Origin: Bacteroidota bacterium
Lineage (GTDB): Bacteria; Bacteroidota; Bacteroidia; Bacteroidales; JAADJA01
Assembly: GCA_020444515.1 (NCBI GenBank)
Contig: JAHLKX010000008.1
Location: 62,001-126,000 of the forward strand
Reading direction: 5' to 3'
Length of the DNA: 64,000 bases
Shown: positions 46,133-55,311 of the stretch, in pieces
Layout of the letters: every line of letters begins with the position of its first letter
Numbering within the stretch: the first letter of the stretch is position 1
Position numbers and translations under genes: made by a program
The notes under the pieces: model-generated
The model's input: only the letters and a program-made list of their open reading frames with translations
What the model was told of the DNA's origin: nothing
Database searches by the model: none

Positions 46133-48484
46133 TTACATTTTGATAAATTTTGTTCTATAAGATAAATTACAATCTGCTAATATCAGGATATAAATACCTT
46201 TTTCAAGCGCTGATACATTGATGATTTCTTCTGATTGTTGATTCACGCTTCTTGAAAAAACATGAATACCCATGCTATTAATAATGGTAATCGTTCCATC
46301 TATTTTTTTTGGAGTTTTTACCCTTATTATTTCAGAGGCGGGGTTGGGTGAAACAATCAATGAAAAATCAGCTTTCCTAATATTTTTGACATCGGAAAAG
46401 AATTCCGGATCATTCTGAAATTTTTCACGGATATAGGCTGTATGTTCCTTCAACAATAAAACCGACGACCAGGGATCACCATCATAAGCCCTCGCCCAGG
46501 GATAAGCAAAGTCGAATTCGAAACTTTCACCGGCTGCCAGATCAAACGGGCCAATAGAACCCAGTCCACGACGGTCATTGGGATTTGCTCCTGACTCTTC
46601 TTCTGTCCAATAATACCCGTTTTGATTATAACCACCATTGGGCCATATACAACCGGTTCCCCAATTGACCGGGTCACTATCCCCGGGCCACATATACCTG
46701 CATTCCGGCCCGACGGAATAACCGGGAAATCCCCACCCCCCATACAACAAGGGGTCTCCGTTTTTCCATAAACCTTTTAAATAAGTATAATATTGAGGGG
46801 CGATTGCCGGATCATCAATATTACCGTTGCCGCCACTATTAAAATAAATAAATGAACTCATTCCGAGCCGCTCATTATCCACAATTCCATCGCCAAATCC
46901 CAGTCCATTGATCGCTTCGGAGCAGATCAGGTTTCCGAGGTTATCATATTTGGGATTGTCAATCTCATCAGGCTCCATGAAAGGACCGCCCAACAACATA
47001 ATTCCCTGTGCCGGCGGATTGGGGCCGTAGGCTAGCGAATCATTTTCATTTCCATCTATTGATTCACTGTTATAGGTGAAGTACATCCCGTTTTGAACGT
47101 CACATTCGATGCGGTCGTCCCAATTATATCCGAGATAGGTATCGGTAAATAATCCCAAATACACATCATGATAATTGGTATCCGAACGATTAATAATTTT
47201 AAAATTAAAGAATATTGTATTCCACAGGGCTGAATCGGCCGGTTCATCAAATGCATAGGCCATGGCATGGATTTCAATGCCCAATGGAACTCCATCAGTT
47301 TCTGTATGCGTGCCCCTGACATCATTAAAAACAAAGAAAATAGCCTGATCTCCTTTTATGCGCGGTGCATCGCCCTGCATGGGTTCATAAATTCCGTTTC
47401 CGTTTTGATCGAAGAAGGGAGCAATTTGTTCCGATTGACCGTTTTCAACATCGCCGTTTCCGGGCCAGGACAGGATATCATCTAATGGTTCATAACCGGC
47501 TTGCCACCAGTTGGCCTGGTGAAATTCAATATCAGAGCGGTTCAGTTTCCAGGCATGGAACCAGCGGATATCAAACAACGAATCATAATTATTGGAAACC
47601 GGCCCGTGCCAGTAATCTTCGCCCACCTGCCGGTAGCGGTTGCCTGCAAGGTGTAATTCATCCTGTTCATCCAAACCACCAATCCAAAAAGAACTATTGA
47701 ATAAACTGGATGCTAATTGATTTTTAGGAACTCTGAAATGGGGCGTATCATCACCATCCCAGAACTGCATTTCAAAGCAATTGATCAGCGCATTGATGTT
47801 ATTAATATCCAGCGAATCGTAAAAATCATTGTGCTCAATATTCAAATAGATCTCTCCTAAATCAAACCGTTGAAAAGGTGCTGAAGTATCGCTGATTATG
47901 TATACATACGAATCACTATTGGAATAATAAGTGGGATCAACCCGTATCCTGATCTTATCACCTTCAACATAGGCACTGCTTTGCTGAATATGGATTTCTT
48001 TGCCAAGCGGGTGATAATCGTTAGCCAGTACATCCACATATGAATTATGATAGGGTGTGCCGCTGATGGTATCATTTGTCGCAACCGGGAAGTCGAGATC
48101 AATGGCCGGATTCAGGTCGAGGGTAGCCCAATTGGATTTCACAGATGGATCATCCGCACGTCGAAGCCGATATTTGAAAATCTTCTGGATCAGGAATCCG
48201 AATAAATTTCCTGGCGGACATTCAATTGTAAAAAGACTGTCAGCATATTCAAATTCACTTGCTCCTGCAAAAGTGGCTTTTTCGGCCACCTGATATACCG
48301 AATCGATAACGAAAGCAAACCCCTCCGGATCGTAATCATTCACTAACAGATTAAAGGTGTAAACGGAATCGGGTTCTATGCCAGTTGCAAATACAATCGT
48401 ATCCTTCACCGCAATCGGGGCGTTTTGAGCTAATAGAAATATCGGGAAAAAAGCCATCCACAGCAATTGGTTCATTTTTCTCAT
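46133..48484 (-). CDS. Large T9SS cargo protein with type A sorting domain
   Basis: The 783-residue protein has a signal peptide (about 1-19, ending LLAQ), two Ig/cadherin-like segments marked by ND-Y-P-G/L motifs (FNLLVNDYDPEGF about 48; YVDVLANDYHPLGKE about 155), a long central region rich in Asp, Asn, Gly and aromatic residues (about 220-690), and a type A sorting tail (about 705-783: IVSPNPASEIIRVKTPKK, then MGIHVFSRSV and LEKGIYILIL). It would be exported by the type IX system and placed on the surface or released. The central part resembles no enzyme that I recognise. A decayed duplicate of its start lies directly downstream. Confidence 0.8.
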   Translation of the reverse strand: MRKMNQLLWMAFFPIFLLAQNAPIAVKDTIVFATGIEPDSVYTFNLLVNDYDPEGFAFVIDSVYQVAEKATFAGASEFEYADSLFTIECPPGNLFGFLIQKIFKYRLRRADDPSVKSNWATLDLNPAIDLDFPVATNDTISGTPYHNSYVDVLANDYHPLGKEIHIQQSSAYVEGDKIRIRVDPTYYSNSDSYVYIISDTSAPFQRFDLGEIYLNIEHNDFYDSLDINNINALINCFEMQFWDGDDTPHFRVPKNQLASSLFNSSFWIGGLDEQDELHLAGNRYRQVGEDYWHGPVSNNYDSLFDIRWFHAWKLNRSDIEFHQANWWQAGYEPLDDILSWPGNGDVENGQSEQIAPFFDQNGNGIYEPMQGDAPRIKGDQAIFFVFNDVRGTHTETDGVPLGIEIHAMAYAFDEPADSALWNTIFFNFKIINRSDTNYHDVYLGLFTDTYLGYNWDDRIECDVQNGMYFTYNSESIDGNENDSLAYGPNPPAQGIMLLGGPFMEPDEIDNPKYDNLGNLICSEAINGLGFGDGIVDNERLGMSSFIYFNSGGNGNIDDPAIAPQYYTYLKGLWKNGDPLLYGGWGFPGYSVGPECRYMWPGDSDPVNWGTGCIWPNGGYNQNGYYWTEEESGANPNDRRGLGSIGPFDLAAGESFEFDFAYPWARAYDGDPWSSVLLLKEHTAYIREKFQNDPEFFSDVKNIRKADFSLIVSPNPASEIIRVKTPKKIDGTITIINSMGIHVFSRSVNQQSEEIINVSALEKGIYILILADCNLSYRTKFIKM

Positions 48485-48663
48485 GTCATGATCATTTAAG
48501 GAAAGGAATCTGAAAAATACAAAAAAGAAGCTTTCATATCAAGGCTAAACCAGTTAAAGGTGGGATTGGTAAAGTTTTCGGTCGGCTGTACCCTTATACA
48601 TTGTGGTTGTTAATAAAACAAAATCCCGCCTTGGCGCAACATTTCTGTAAAAAATAAGTTCTG

Positions 48664-48671
48664 TATATTTG
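48664..48671 (+). promoter_or_regulatory. -7 element (TATATTTG) of the dcw cluster promoter
   Basis: A perfect TAnnTTTG directly precedes the array of TGGGA boxes, so the expected start site (about 48678) lies inside the first box. A second, imperfect element (TATATTAG, 48730-48737) follows the array. Confidence 0.5.
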
Positions 48672-48674
48672 CTG

Positions 48675-48719
48675 TGGGAAAAAATGGGAAAAGTTGTTAA
48701 CAAATGGTAAATTGTGGGA
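48675..48719 (+). promoter_or_regulatory. Probable MraZ operator: five boxes at 10-bp spacing
   Basis: Boxes TGGGA (48675), TGGGA (48685), TGTTA (48695), TGGTA (48705) and TGGGA (48715) lie exactly 10 bases apart, each followed by a 5-base A/T-rich spacer. E. coli MraZ binds TGGGN direct repeats with 5-base spacers upstream of its own gene, so this is a good candidate for autoregulation of the dcw cluster. The array ends 37 bases before the mraZ ATG and lies on one face of the helix throughout. Confidence 0.75.
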
Positions 48720-48756
48720 ATTTTCCCTGTATATTAGCACCAGATTTTTTCAAGGC

Positions 48757-49221
48757 ATGACAAACCTCACTTACACATACGAATGCAAAGTCGATTCCAA
48801 AGGCAGGGCGCTGCTTCCCGGCGGTCTGAAGAAGGAATTGGCCCCTGTATTGAATGATGGTTTTGTGATTAAAAAAAGTGTGTTTTACAACTGTCTTGAA
48901 CTTTATCCGCGTGCTGAATGGGACAAAGAGATGGCAGGCATCAATCAACTCAACCGTTTTGTCAAAAAAAATGTGGACTTCATCCGTAAGTTCATGGCCG
49001 GCGTTAAACCGGTCAGTCTTGACAACAACGACCGCCTGCTCATCCCCAAAGACCTGATGAACTTCGCTGCTATCACCAAAGAAATTGTGATGACCTCTCA
49101 GATCAATAAGATCGAGATTTGGGATAAGGCAAGTTATGAAGGGGTTGTTGGGGATGAATCGGTAGATTTCGGTACGCTGGCTGAAGAAGTCATGGGTGGA
49201 ACCGGAAATACCGATGAATAA
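48757..49221 (+). CDS. mraZ: Transcriptional regulator MraZ
   Basis: MraZ is a ring-forming AbrB-fold DNA-binding protein that controls the division and cell-wall cluster it heads. The 154-residue product has two repeats: CKVDSKGRALLPGGLKKEL (about 10-28) and SLDNNDRLLIPKDLMNFA (about 87-104), each with the conserved D-x-K/R-G/D-R-x-L/I-P core. The ATG at 48757 (MTNLTYTYECKVD) is chosen over an upstream reading that would run through the operator array. The first base of the rsmH ATG is the last base of the mraZ stop. Confidence 0.95.
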   Translation: MTNLTYTYECKVDSKGRALLPGGLKKELAPVLNDGFVIKKSVFYNCLELYPRAEWDKEMAGINQLNRFVKKNVDFIRKFMAGVKPVSLDNNDRLLIPKDLMNFAAITKEIVMTSQINKIEIWDKASYEGVVGDESVDFGTLAEEVMGGTGNTDE

Positions 49222-50126
49222 TGTATCACCAACCGGTTCTACTGAACGAAAGCATTGAGGCACTCAACATCAAAGGCGACGGCATTTACGTGGATGTAAC
49301 TTACGGCGGAGGCGGACACAGTGCGAAAATCCTTGAAAAAATCACAACAGGTTCTTTGATAGCTTTTGACCAGGATCAGGATGCTTTGGCAAACAAGCCG
49401 GATGACGACCGACTGATTTTGATCAACCAGAATTTCAGGTATATGAAAAACTTCCTGAAGCTTTACAAAGCCGTCCCGGTGGATGGCATTCTGGCTGATC
49501 TCGGCATCTCCTCACACCAGATCGACAAGGCCGAAAGGGGATTTTCGGTGCGTTTTGAAGGTGAGCTTGACCTGCGGATGAACCAGCGAAAAGATTTGAC
49601 GGCAGCCAAAATCGTCAACACCTATTCGGTGAGTAAGTTGCGGGAGATATTTTTTCGCTATGGCGATCTGAAAAATGCAGGGCGCATCAGCACGCTAATC
49701 GAAACGGCACGCAGCCAATCGGAGATCAAAACCACCGGGCAATTGAAGGAGATCCTGAAATCGCTTGCTCCACGCATGCAGGAGAATAAGTTTTACGCCA
49801 AAGTGTTCCAGGCGCTGCGCATTGAACTGAATGATGAGATGGGCGCACTGGAAGAGATGCTGGAACAAACGGCTGATCTGTTAAAACCGGGTGGACGGCT
49901 GGTGGTGATCTCCTACCATTCGCTGGAAGACAGGCTGGTCAAAAACCTGATGAAGACAGGAAATGTGGAAGGTACGGTCCATAAGGACTTTTTCGGCAAT
50001 GTGGAAACTCCTTTTAAGGTGATCACCCGCAAACCGATCGTACCGACCGATGAAGAAATAAAGCAAAACAACAGGGCACGCAGTGCCAAATTAAGGATAG
50101 CAGAAAAGATAAATGGCAAAGGATAA
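49221..50126 (+). CDS. rsmH: 16S rRNA (cytosine-1402-N4)-methyltransferase RsmH
   Basis: This SAM-dependent enzyme methylates C1402 in the decoding centre. The 301-residue protein shows YVDVTYGGGGHSAKIL for SAM binding, GILADLGISSHQID, RGFSVRFEGELDLRMNQ and the late SYHSLEDRLVK motif of the family. It overlaps mraZ by one base and ftsL by 14 bases. The second place in the dcw cluster is standard for rsmH (mraW). Confidence 0.97.
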   Translation: MYHQPVLLNESIEALNIKGDGIYVDVTYGGGGHSAKILEKITTGSLIAFDQDQDALANKPDDDRLILINQNFRYMKNFLKLYKAVPVDGILADLGISSHQIDKAERGFSVRFEGELDLRMNQRKDLTAAKIVNTYSVSKLREIFFRYGDLKNAGRISTLIETARSQSEIKTTGQLKEILKSLAPRMQENKFYAKVFQALRIELNDEMGALEEMLEQTADLLKPGGRLVVISYHSLEDRLVKNLMKTGNVEGTVHKDFFGNVETPFKVITRKPIVPTDEEIKQNNRARSAKLRIAEKINGKG

Positions 50127-50466
50127 AGCGAATAACAAGAGCGGAAGACGGAAGAACAGATCGCTGGGAAGCATTCTGGGAGGGAGTTTTCTCGCCTCCA
50201 ACCAAACGGCAAAACACCTGCCGTTTTTGCTTTTTCTGGCCTTTCTGGCGATCATCTATATCGGCAATTCTTACTATGCCGAGAAAAATGTCAGAAAGAT
50301 TGAAAAATTGCAGAAGGAGGTGAAAGAGCTGCGTTATGAACACATTTACACCAAATCGCAGCGGGTATCCAAAAGCCGTCAATCAGAAGTAGCCAATACC
50401 CTGTCAAGCAAAGGAATAAAGGAATCAATGGTTCCGCCTAAAAAAATTGTTGTCGAAAAGAATTAA
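50113..50466 (+). CDS. ftsL: Cell division protein FtsL-like
   Basis: The 117-residue protein has a basic cytoplasmic start (1-35, rich in Lys, Arg and Ser), one membrane segment (about 36-56, LPFLLFLAFLAIIYIG) and a periplasmic coiled coil (about 57-90, VRKIEKLQKEVKELRYEH). This is the single-pass layout of FtsL, which with FtsQ and FtsB activates FtsI/FtsW. Sequence conservation is low, so the call rests on topology and position between rsmH and ftsI. It overlaps rsmH by 14 bases. Confidence 0.82.
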   Translation: MAKDKANNKSGRRKNRSLGSILGGSFLASNQTAKHLPFLLFLAFLAIIYIGNSYYAEKNVRKIEKLQKEVKELRYEHIYTKSQRVSKSRQSEVANTLSSKGIKESMVPPKKIVVEKN

Positions 50467-50472
50467 CAGATT

Positions 50473-52578
50473 GTGAAAAATATCAAAGCCGACATATTGT
50501 GGAGGGTCTTCCTGGTTTACCTGGTCATGCTATTATTTGGGTTGGCCATCATTGTGAAGGTGGTAATCATCCAGGTGAAAGAGGGTCCCGAATTGCTGGC
50601 CAGGGCCGATTCATTGACGATACGATATTTCAACGTAGAAGCCAGCCGGGGCAATGTTTGTGCTGACGACGGGAGCCTGCTGGCCACTTCGGTTCCTATA
50701 TTTGATATTCGCATGGATGTGGCGTCGAACCTCATTTCCGATAATGACTTCAACAACAACATTGGCGATTTGGCTCGTGAATTATCCTCCCTGTTTGGTA
50801 ATAAATCGACCTGGGAATATAAATCGGAACTTCAGAAAGCCCGCCGCAAGGGCAATCGATATTATCTAGTCAAAAGCAATGTCACCTACGAACAACTAAA
50901 AAAACTCCGCAATTTTCCCATTTTCGACCGGGGCAAATACAAAGGTGGTTTGATCATTATTCCCAAAACAAAAAGACAAAAACCTTTTGGCAGCCTGGCC
51001 ATGCGGACCATTGGATATGAGAATAAGGATGAAAACTTGTTTGTGGGCCTGGAAGGGGCCTATCATGAACTATTGCGGGGTAAAGATGGTAAGCAACTTC
51101 GCAGGCGTATTAACAATGGCGACTGGATACCGCTTTTTGATGAAAATGAGATTGAGCCGGTTAACGGAAGGGATATCATCACCACCATCGATGTGAACCT
51201 GCAGGATGTGGCCGAATCCTCCCTGTATAACCACCTTGTCGAACACCAGGCCGAATGGGGTTGTGCTGTTTTAATGGAAGTGGAAACCGGCAAGATCAAG
51301 GCCATTGCCAATCTGACCCTTGATAAAAAGTCGGGTCAATACAAAGAGCTTTACAATTATGCGGTAGGCGCTCCTATTGAACCCGGATCTACATTTAAAC
51401 TTCCCTCCATGATCGCCCTGTTCGAGGAAGGTCTCGAAAACCTCGACGATACCATTGATATCGGCAAAGGCTGGAAGGTATACCATGGACTAACAATAAA
51501 AGACGTGCATGGTATTCGGGATGGCAAAGTCTCTATCAGGGAGGTATTTGAAAAATCTTCGAATGTTGGGGTGAGTCAACTGGTAACTGATAAATTCAAG
51601 GACCATCCACAGGATTACATTGATTTACTCTACCAAATGTCGATCAACGAGCCTTTGGGTATTGAAATACCGGGTGAAGGAACCCCTTATGTAAAAAATA
51701 CGAAGGATAAATCATGGTCGGCCGTTTCGCTACCCTATATGAGCATAGGCTATGAATTGCAGCTTACACCCCTGCAAATCCTGAGCTTTTATAATGCAGT
51801 GGCCAATAACGGCACCTATGTTAAACCCATGTTTGTTCAGGAGATCAGGGAATCCGGCAGGGTCATTGAATCTTTTAAACCCGAGATCATCAATAAATCC
51901 ATTTGTTCAGAACATGCCATTGAAAAAGCCCATGAAATCCTTGAAGGTGTTGTGCAGGAGGGAACCGCTACAAGTCTCAAAAAATCACCTTATACCGTTG
52001 CCGGGAAAACAGGTACTGCGCAAATAGCAGCCGGATCACAAGGTTATGACAAACAGAATTACAACGCTTCTTTTGTAGGGTACTTTCCGGCTGATCAACC
52101 CAAATATTCCTGTATTGTTGTGGTAAGCCGGCCCTCCACTGGTCGTTATTATGCCAGTTCAGTAGCTGTTCCGGTATTTAAAGATATTGCAGATAAGGTA
52201 TACGCCACCAACCTCGAGATACAGCGGCCCGACACACTTCCTGAAAGTAAAATTTATCCACTGTATGCCAAGGGATATCAACCCGAGCTGAAAAAAATAT
52301 ACGACTTGTTTGATATCCCCCTCGATTCTATGAGTACCCATTCGGAATGGGCCATAGCACTAAAAGAGGACAGTGCAGTTGTTTTGAAAACACGGATTTT
52401 TAAAGAAGGGCTTGTCCCCAATGTGAAGGGAATGGGTGCCCGCGATGCCATTTATGTATTGGAAAGCCTTGGTCTGAAGGTGCAAATCATCGGGCGGGGT
52501 TTTGTGAGGGATCAGTCTATTCAGCCGGGCGCCAGACTCATTGAAGGAAATCAAATCACCATCAAATTATCGGTATAG
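50473..52578 (+). CDS. ftsI: Division-specific transpeptidase FtsI (PBP2/3 type) with PASTA domain
   Basis: This D,D-transpeptidase cross-links septal peptidoglycan. The 701-residue protein starts at GTG, has one membrane anchor (about 10-35), a dimerisation domain (about 50-230) and the transpeptidase domain with SXXK as Ser306-Thr-Phe-Lys309, SXN in SSNVGVSQ and KTG in GKTGTAQ (Lys512-Thr-Gly514). A single PASTA repeat ends the protein (about 640-701, VPNVKGMGARDAIYVLESLGLKV). PASTA domains are commoner in Gram-positive PBPs but are found on this protein across Bacteroidota. It lies 6 bases after ftsL. Confidence 0.95.
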   Translation: MKNIKADILWRVFLVYLVMLLFGLAIIVKVVIIQVKEGPELLARADSLTIRYFNVEASRGNVCADDGSLLATSVPIFDIRMDVASNLISDNDFNNNIGDLARELSSLFGNKSTWEYKSELQKARRKGNRYYLVKSNVTYEQLKKLRNFPIFDRGKYKGGLIIIPKTKRQKPFGSLAMRTIGYENKDENLFVGLEGAYHELLRGKDGKQLRRRINNGDWIPLFDENEIEPVNGRDIITTIDVNLQDVAESSLYNHLVEHQAEWGCAVLMEVETGKIKAIANLTLDKKSGQYKELYNYAVGAPIEPGSTFKLPSMIALFEEGLENLDDTIDIGKGWKVYHGLTIKDVHGIRDGKVSIREVFEKSSNVGVSQLVTDKFKDHPQDYIDLLYQMSINEPLGIEIPGEGTPYVKNTKDKSWSAVSLPYMSIGYELQLTPLQILSFYNAVANNGTYVKPMFVQEIRESGRVIESFKPEIINKSICSEHAIEKAHEILEGVVQEGTATSLKKSPYTVAGKTGTAQIAAGSQGYDKQNYNASFVGYFPADQPKYSCIVVVSRPSTGRYYASSVAVPVFKDIADKVYATNLEIQRPDTLPESKIYPLYAKGYQPELKKIYDLFDIPLDSMSTHSEWAIALKEDSAVVLKTRIFKEGLVPNVKGMGARDAIYVLESLGLKVQIIGRGFVRDQSIQPGARLIEGNQITIKLSV

Positions 52579-52582
52579 CAAA

Positions 52583-54052
52583 TTGAAAAAACTGAAGGAC
52601 ATATTAGCCTACATTGATCAGCCGGAGATCACCGGAAGTATCGATATTTCTATTCGTTCTGTCCAGTTTGATTCACGGCAATGCGAGCCGGGATGCCTGT
52701 TTATTGCGATAAAGGGAACCCAGGTGGATGGTCATCAATACATTGATAAAGCGATTGAAAAAGGTGCTGTTGCAGTGGTATTCGACGAAAACAGAAATCA
52801 GCTTCAGCCTGGCATTACCTGGGTTCGGGTAAAAACTTCAGCCAGGGCACTGGGTGAGATTGCTTCTGCATTTTTTGATCATCCTTCTTCACAACTTAAA
52901 CTGATTGGGGTTACCGGGACCAACGGCAAAACAACCATTACCAATCTGCTTTTCGGTTTGGTGCGCAAACTGGGCTACCAGGCAGGCATGCTTTCAACCA
53001 TTGAAAACAAAATTGAAGACCGGGTGATTGGCTCCACCCATACAACACCTGATCCGGTTCAAATTAACAGATTGATGCAGGAAATGATTGAAGAAGGATG
53101 TGACTGGTGCTTCATGGAGGTGAGTTCCCATGCCATAGAACAAGACAGAATCAGTGGACTTCAATTTGATGGTGCGATATTTACCAATATCACCCATGAT
53201 CATCTCGATTATCATAAAACCTTTGATGCCTATATCAAAGCCAAAAAGAAATTTTTTGATGGTCTGTCAGAATCGGCTTTTGCCCTCACCAATATCGATG
53301 ATCGCAATGGTATGATCATGGTACAAAACACAGCTGCTTCGGTTTATACCTATGCCTTAAGAAAGACTGCTGATTTTAAGGGACGGATCATCGAAAACCA
53401 GTTTGAAGGCTTACAGATCAATATCAATGGCAAAGAGATCTGGTCGCGACTGGTTGGGGCATTCAACGCCTATAACCTGCTAGCGGTAGCCGGAACGGCC
53501 ATTCTATCCGGGGAGGATGAGGATCAGGTTTTAACCGCCCTCAGCAGCCTCAACATTGTCGAAGGTCGGTTCGATTACATCCGCTCACAAACCAATATCA
53601 CGGGCATCATCGATTACGCGCACACCCCCGATGCATTAAAAAATGTACTGGAAACGATCAATGCCATCCGTACCATGAATGAAACGCTCATTACCGTAGT
53701 GGGAGCGGGTGGCGACCGGGATTCTGCCAAACGACCTGAGATGGCAAAGATCGCAGGCCGGATGAGCAATCGGGTCATCCTCACGTCCGACAATCCGAGA
53801 ACGGAAGATCCCCGTATTATTCTCGATCAGATGCAAAAAGGTTTGGAACCCACTGAGCAGGCCAAAGCCATTGTTATATCAGATCGCAAAGAAGCTATCA
53901 AAACGGCCTGTCTGATGGCGCAACCCAACGATATTATCCTGGTGGCAGGCAAGGGACATGAAAAATACCAGGAGATCAATGGGGTGAAGCATCCCTTTGA
54001 TGACAAGCAGATATTGAGTGAATTTTTGAATTTAAAACCAATCGATAACTGA
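52583..54052 (+). CDS. murE: UDP-MurNAc-tripeptide synthetase MurE (meso-diaminopimelate type)
   Basis: This ligase adds the third residue of the peptidoglycan stem in the cytoplasm. The 489-residue protein has the ATP site [15 protein letters not shown] (about 110), the Mur-family [10 protein letters not shown] block and, near residue 403, DNPRTEDP. The DNPR form marks enzymes that use meso-diaminopimelate rather than lysine. The TTG at 52583 (then [11 protein letters not shown]) fits the family; an ATG at 52541 would add 14 residues and overlap ftsI by 38 bases. It overlaps mraY by one base. Confidence 0.95.
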   Translation: MKKLKDILAYIDQPEITGSIDISIRSVQFDSRQCEPGCLFIAIKGTQVDGHQYIDKAIEKGAVAVVFDENRNQLQPGITWVRVKTSARALGEIASAFFDHPSSQLKLIGVTGTNGKTTITNLLFGLVRKLGYQAGMLSTIENKIEDRVIGSTHTTPDPVQINRLMQEMIEEGCDWCFMEVSSHAIEQDRISGLQFDGAIFTNITHDHLDYHKTFDAYIKAKKKFFDGLSESAFALTNIDDRNGMIMVQNTAASVYTYALRKTADFKGRIIENQFEGLQININGKEIWSRLVGAFNAYNLLAVAGTAILSGEDEDQVLTALSSLNIVEGRFDYIRSQTNITGIIDYAHTPDALKNVLETINAIRTMNETLITVVGAGGDRDSAKRPEMAKIAGRMSNRVILTSDNPRTEDPRIILDQMQKGLEPTEQAKAIVISDRKEAIKTACLMAQPNDIILVAGKGHEKYQEINGVKHPFDDKQILSEFLNLKPIDN

Positions 54053-55305
54053 TGTTTTATTATTTGTTCACATACCTCGATCAGACCTTCGATGTGCCCG
54101 GCGCCGGTGTATTCCAGTACATCACATTCCGGGCAGCAGCAGCAGTCATTACCTCCCTTATCATTTCTTTGCTGTTGGGTAAACGCCTCATCAATGTTCT
54201 GGTCAGGAAACAAGTGGGCGAAACCATCCGTGATCTCGGTCTTGAAGGTCAAACAGAAAAAAAAGGGACCCCTACCATGGGTGGACTGATCATTCTTGGT
54301 GCCATTCTCGTTCCTACTTTGTTTTTTGCCAAGCTGAATAATATTTACAACATTCTGATGCTATTTACTACGGTCTGGCTCGGATTGATCGGATTTCTGG
54401 ATGACTATATCAAGGTTTTCCGGAAAAACAAAAAAGGGCTTGCCGGAAAATTTAAGATATACGGTCAGTTGGTGCTGGGCCTGGTGGTTGGTCTTACGAT
54501 GTACATGAGTGATGACATTGTGATCCGGGAAAAGATCGACCAGCGGGAACTGATCGAGACTTCAGAAACCGGAGAGATCCTGAAAGTGTCGGATCCAACC
54601 CTTAAATTTTCACGGGAAACGGTAAAGTCGACCAAAACCACCATCCCGTTTTTCAAAAACAATGAAGCGGACTATTCGAAAATACTGGCTTTCCTGGGAG
54701 AAGGATATGAGCGATGGGCTTACCTGATTTTTATCCCCATTGTGGTGCTGATCATCGTTGGTGTATCAAATGGTGCCAACCTCACCGATGGCATCGATGG
54801 ATTGGCTACGGGCACTTCTGCCATCATCGGGGCCACCCTGGGCATCCTGGCCTGGGTATCGGGTAATATTGTTTTTGCCGATTACCTAAACATCATGTAC
54901 CTCCCCGACACCGGTGAGCTGACCATCTTCATCAGTGCTTTTGTGGGAGCATGTATCGGCTTTCTGTGGTACAATACCTACCCGGCGCAAGTATTTATGG
55001 GTGATACCGGAAGCCTGGCCATTGGTGGGATCATCGCGGTTTTTGCGATCCTGATCCGAAAAGAATTACTGATCCCGATCCTTTGCGGAATTTTTCTGGT
55101 AGAGAGTTTATCGGTGATCATGCAGGTGAGCTATTTCAAATATACAAAAAGGAAATTTGGTGAAGGACGGCGAATATTTAAAATGTCGCCCCTCCATCAT
55201 CATTATCAGGTGATGGGTTATCCCGAGCCAAAGATCGTGCAACGGTTTATCATTGTCGGCATTATGCTGGCCGTGGTGACCATCATCACATTAAAACTGA
55301 GGTAA
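54052..55305 (+). CDS. mraY: Phospho-MurNAc-pentapeptide-transferase MraY
   Basis: This inner-membrane enzyme transfers phospho-MurNAc-pentapeptide to undecaprenyl phosphate, making lipid I. The 417-residue protein has ten hydrophobic segments and the motifs [26 protein letters not shown] with catalytic Asp residues, [12 protein letters not shown] and MSPLHHHYQ. It is about 55 residues longer than E. coli MraY; the extra part is a polar periplasmic loop around residues 150-215 rich in Glu, Thr and Lys. Such a loop is usual in Bacteroidota. It is followed 6 bases later by murD. Confidence 0.97.
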   Translation: MFYYLFTYLDQTFDVPGAGVFQYITFRAAAAVITSLIISLLLGKRLINVLVRKQVGETIRDLGLEGQTEKKGTPTMGGLIILGAILVPTLFFAKLNNIYNILMLFTTVWLGLIGFLDDYIKVFRKNKKGLAGKFKIYGQLVLGLVVGLTMYMSDDIVIREKIDQRELIETSETGEILKVSDPTLKFSRETVKSTKTTIPFFKNNEADYSKILAFLGEGYERWAYLIFIPIVVLIIVGVSNGANLTDGIDGLATGTSAIIGATLGILAWVSGNIVFADYLNIMYLPDTGELTIFISAFVGACIGFLWYNTYPAQVFMGDTGSLAIGGIIAVFAILIRKELLIPILCGIFLVESLSVIMQVSYFKYTKRKFGEGRRIFKMSPLHHHYQVMGYPEPKIVQRFIIVGIMLAVVTIITLKLR

Positions 55306-55311
55306 TGCACA

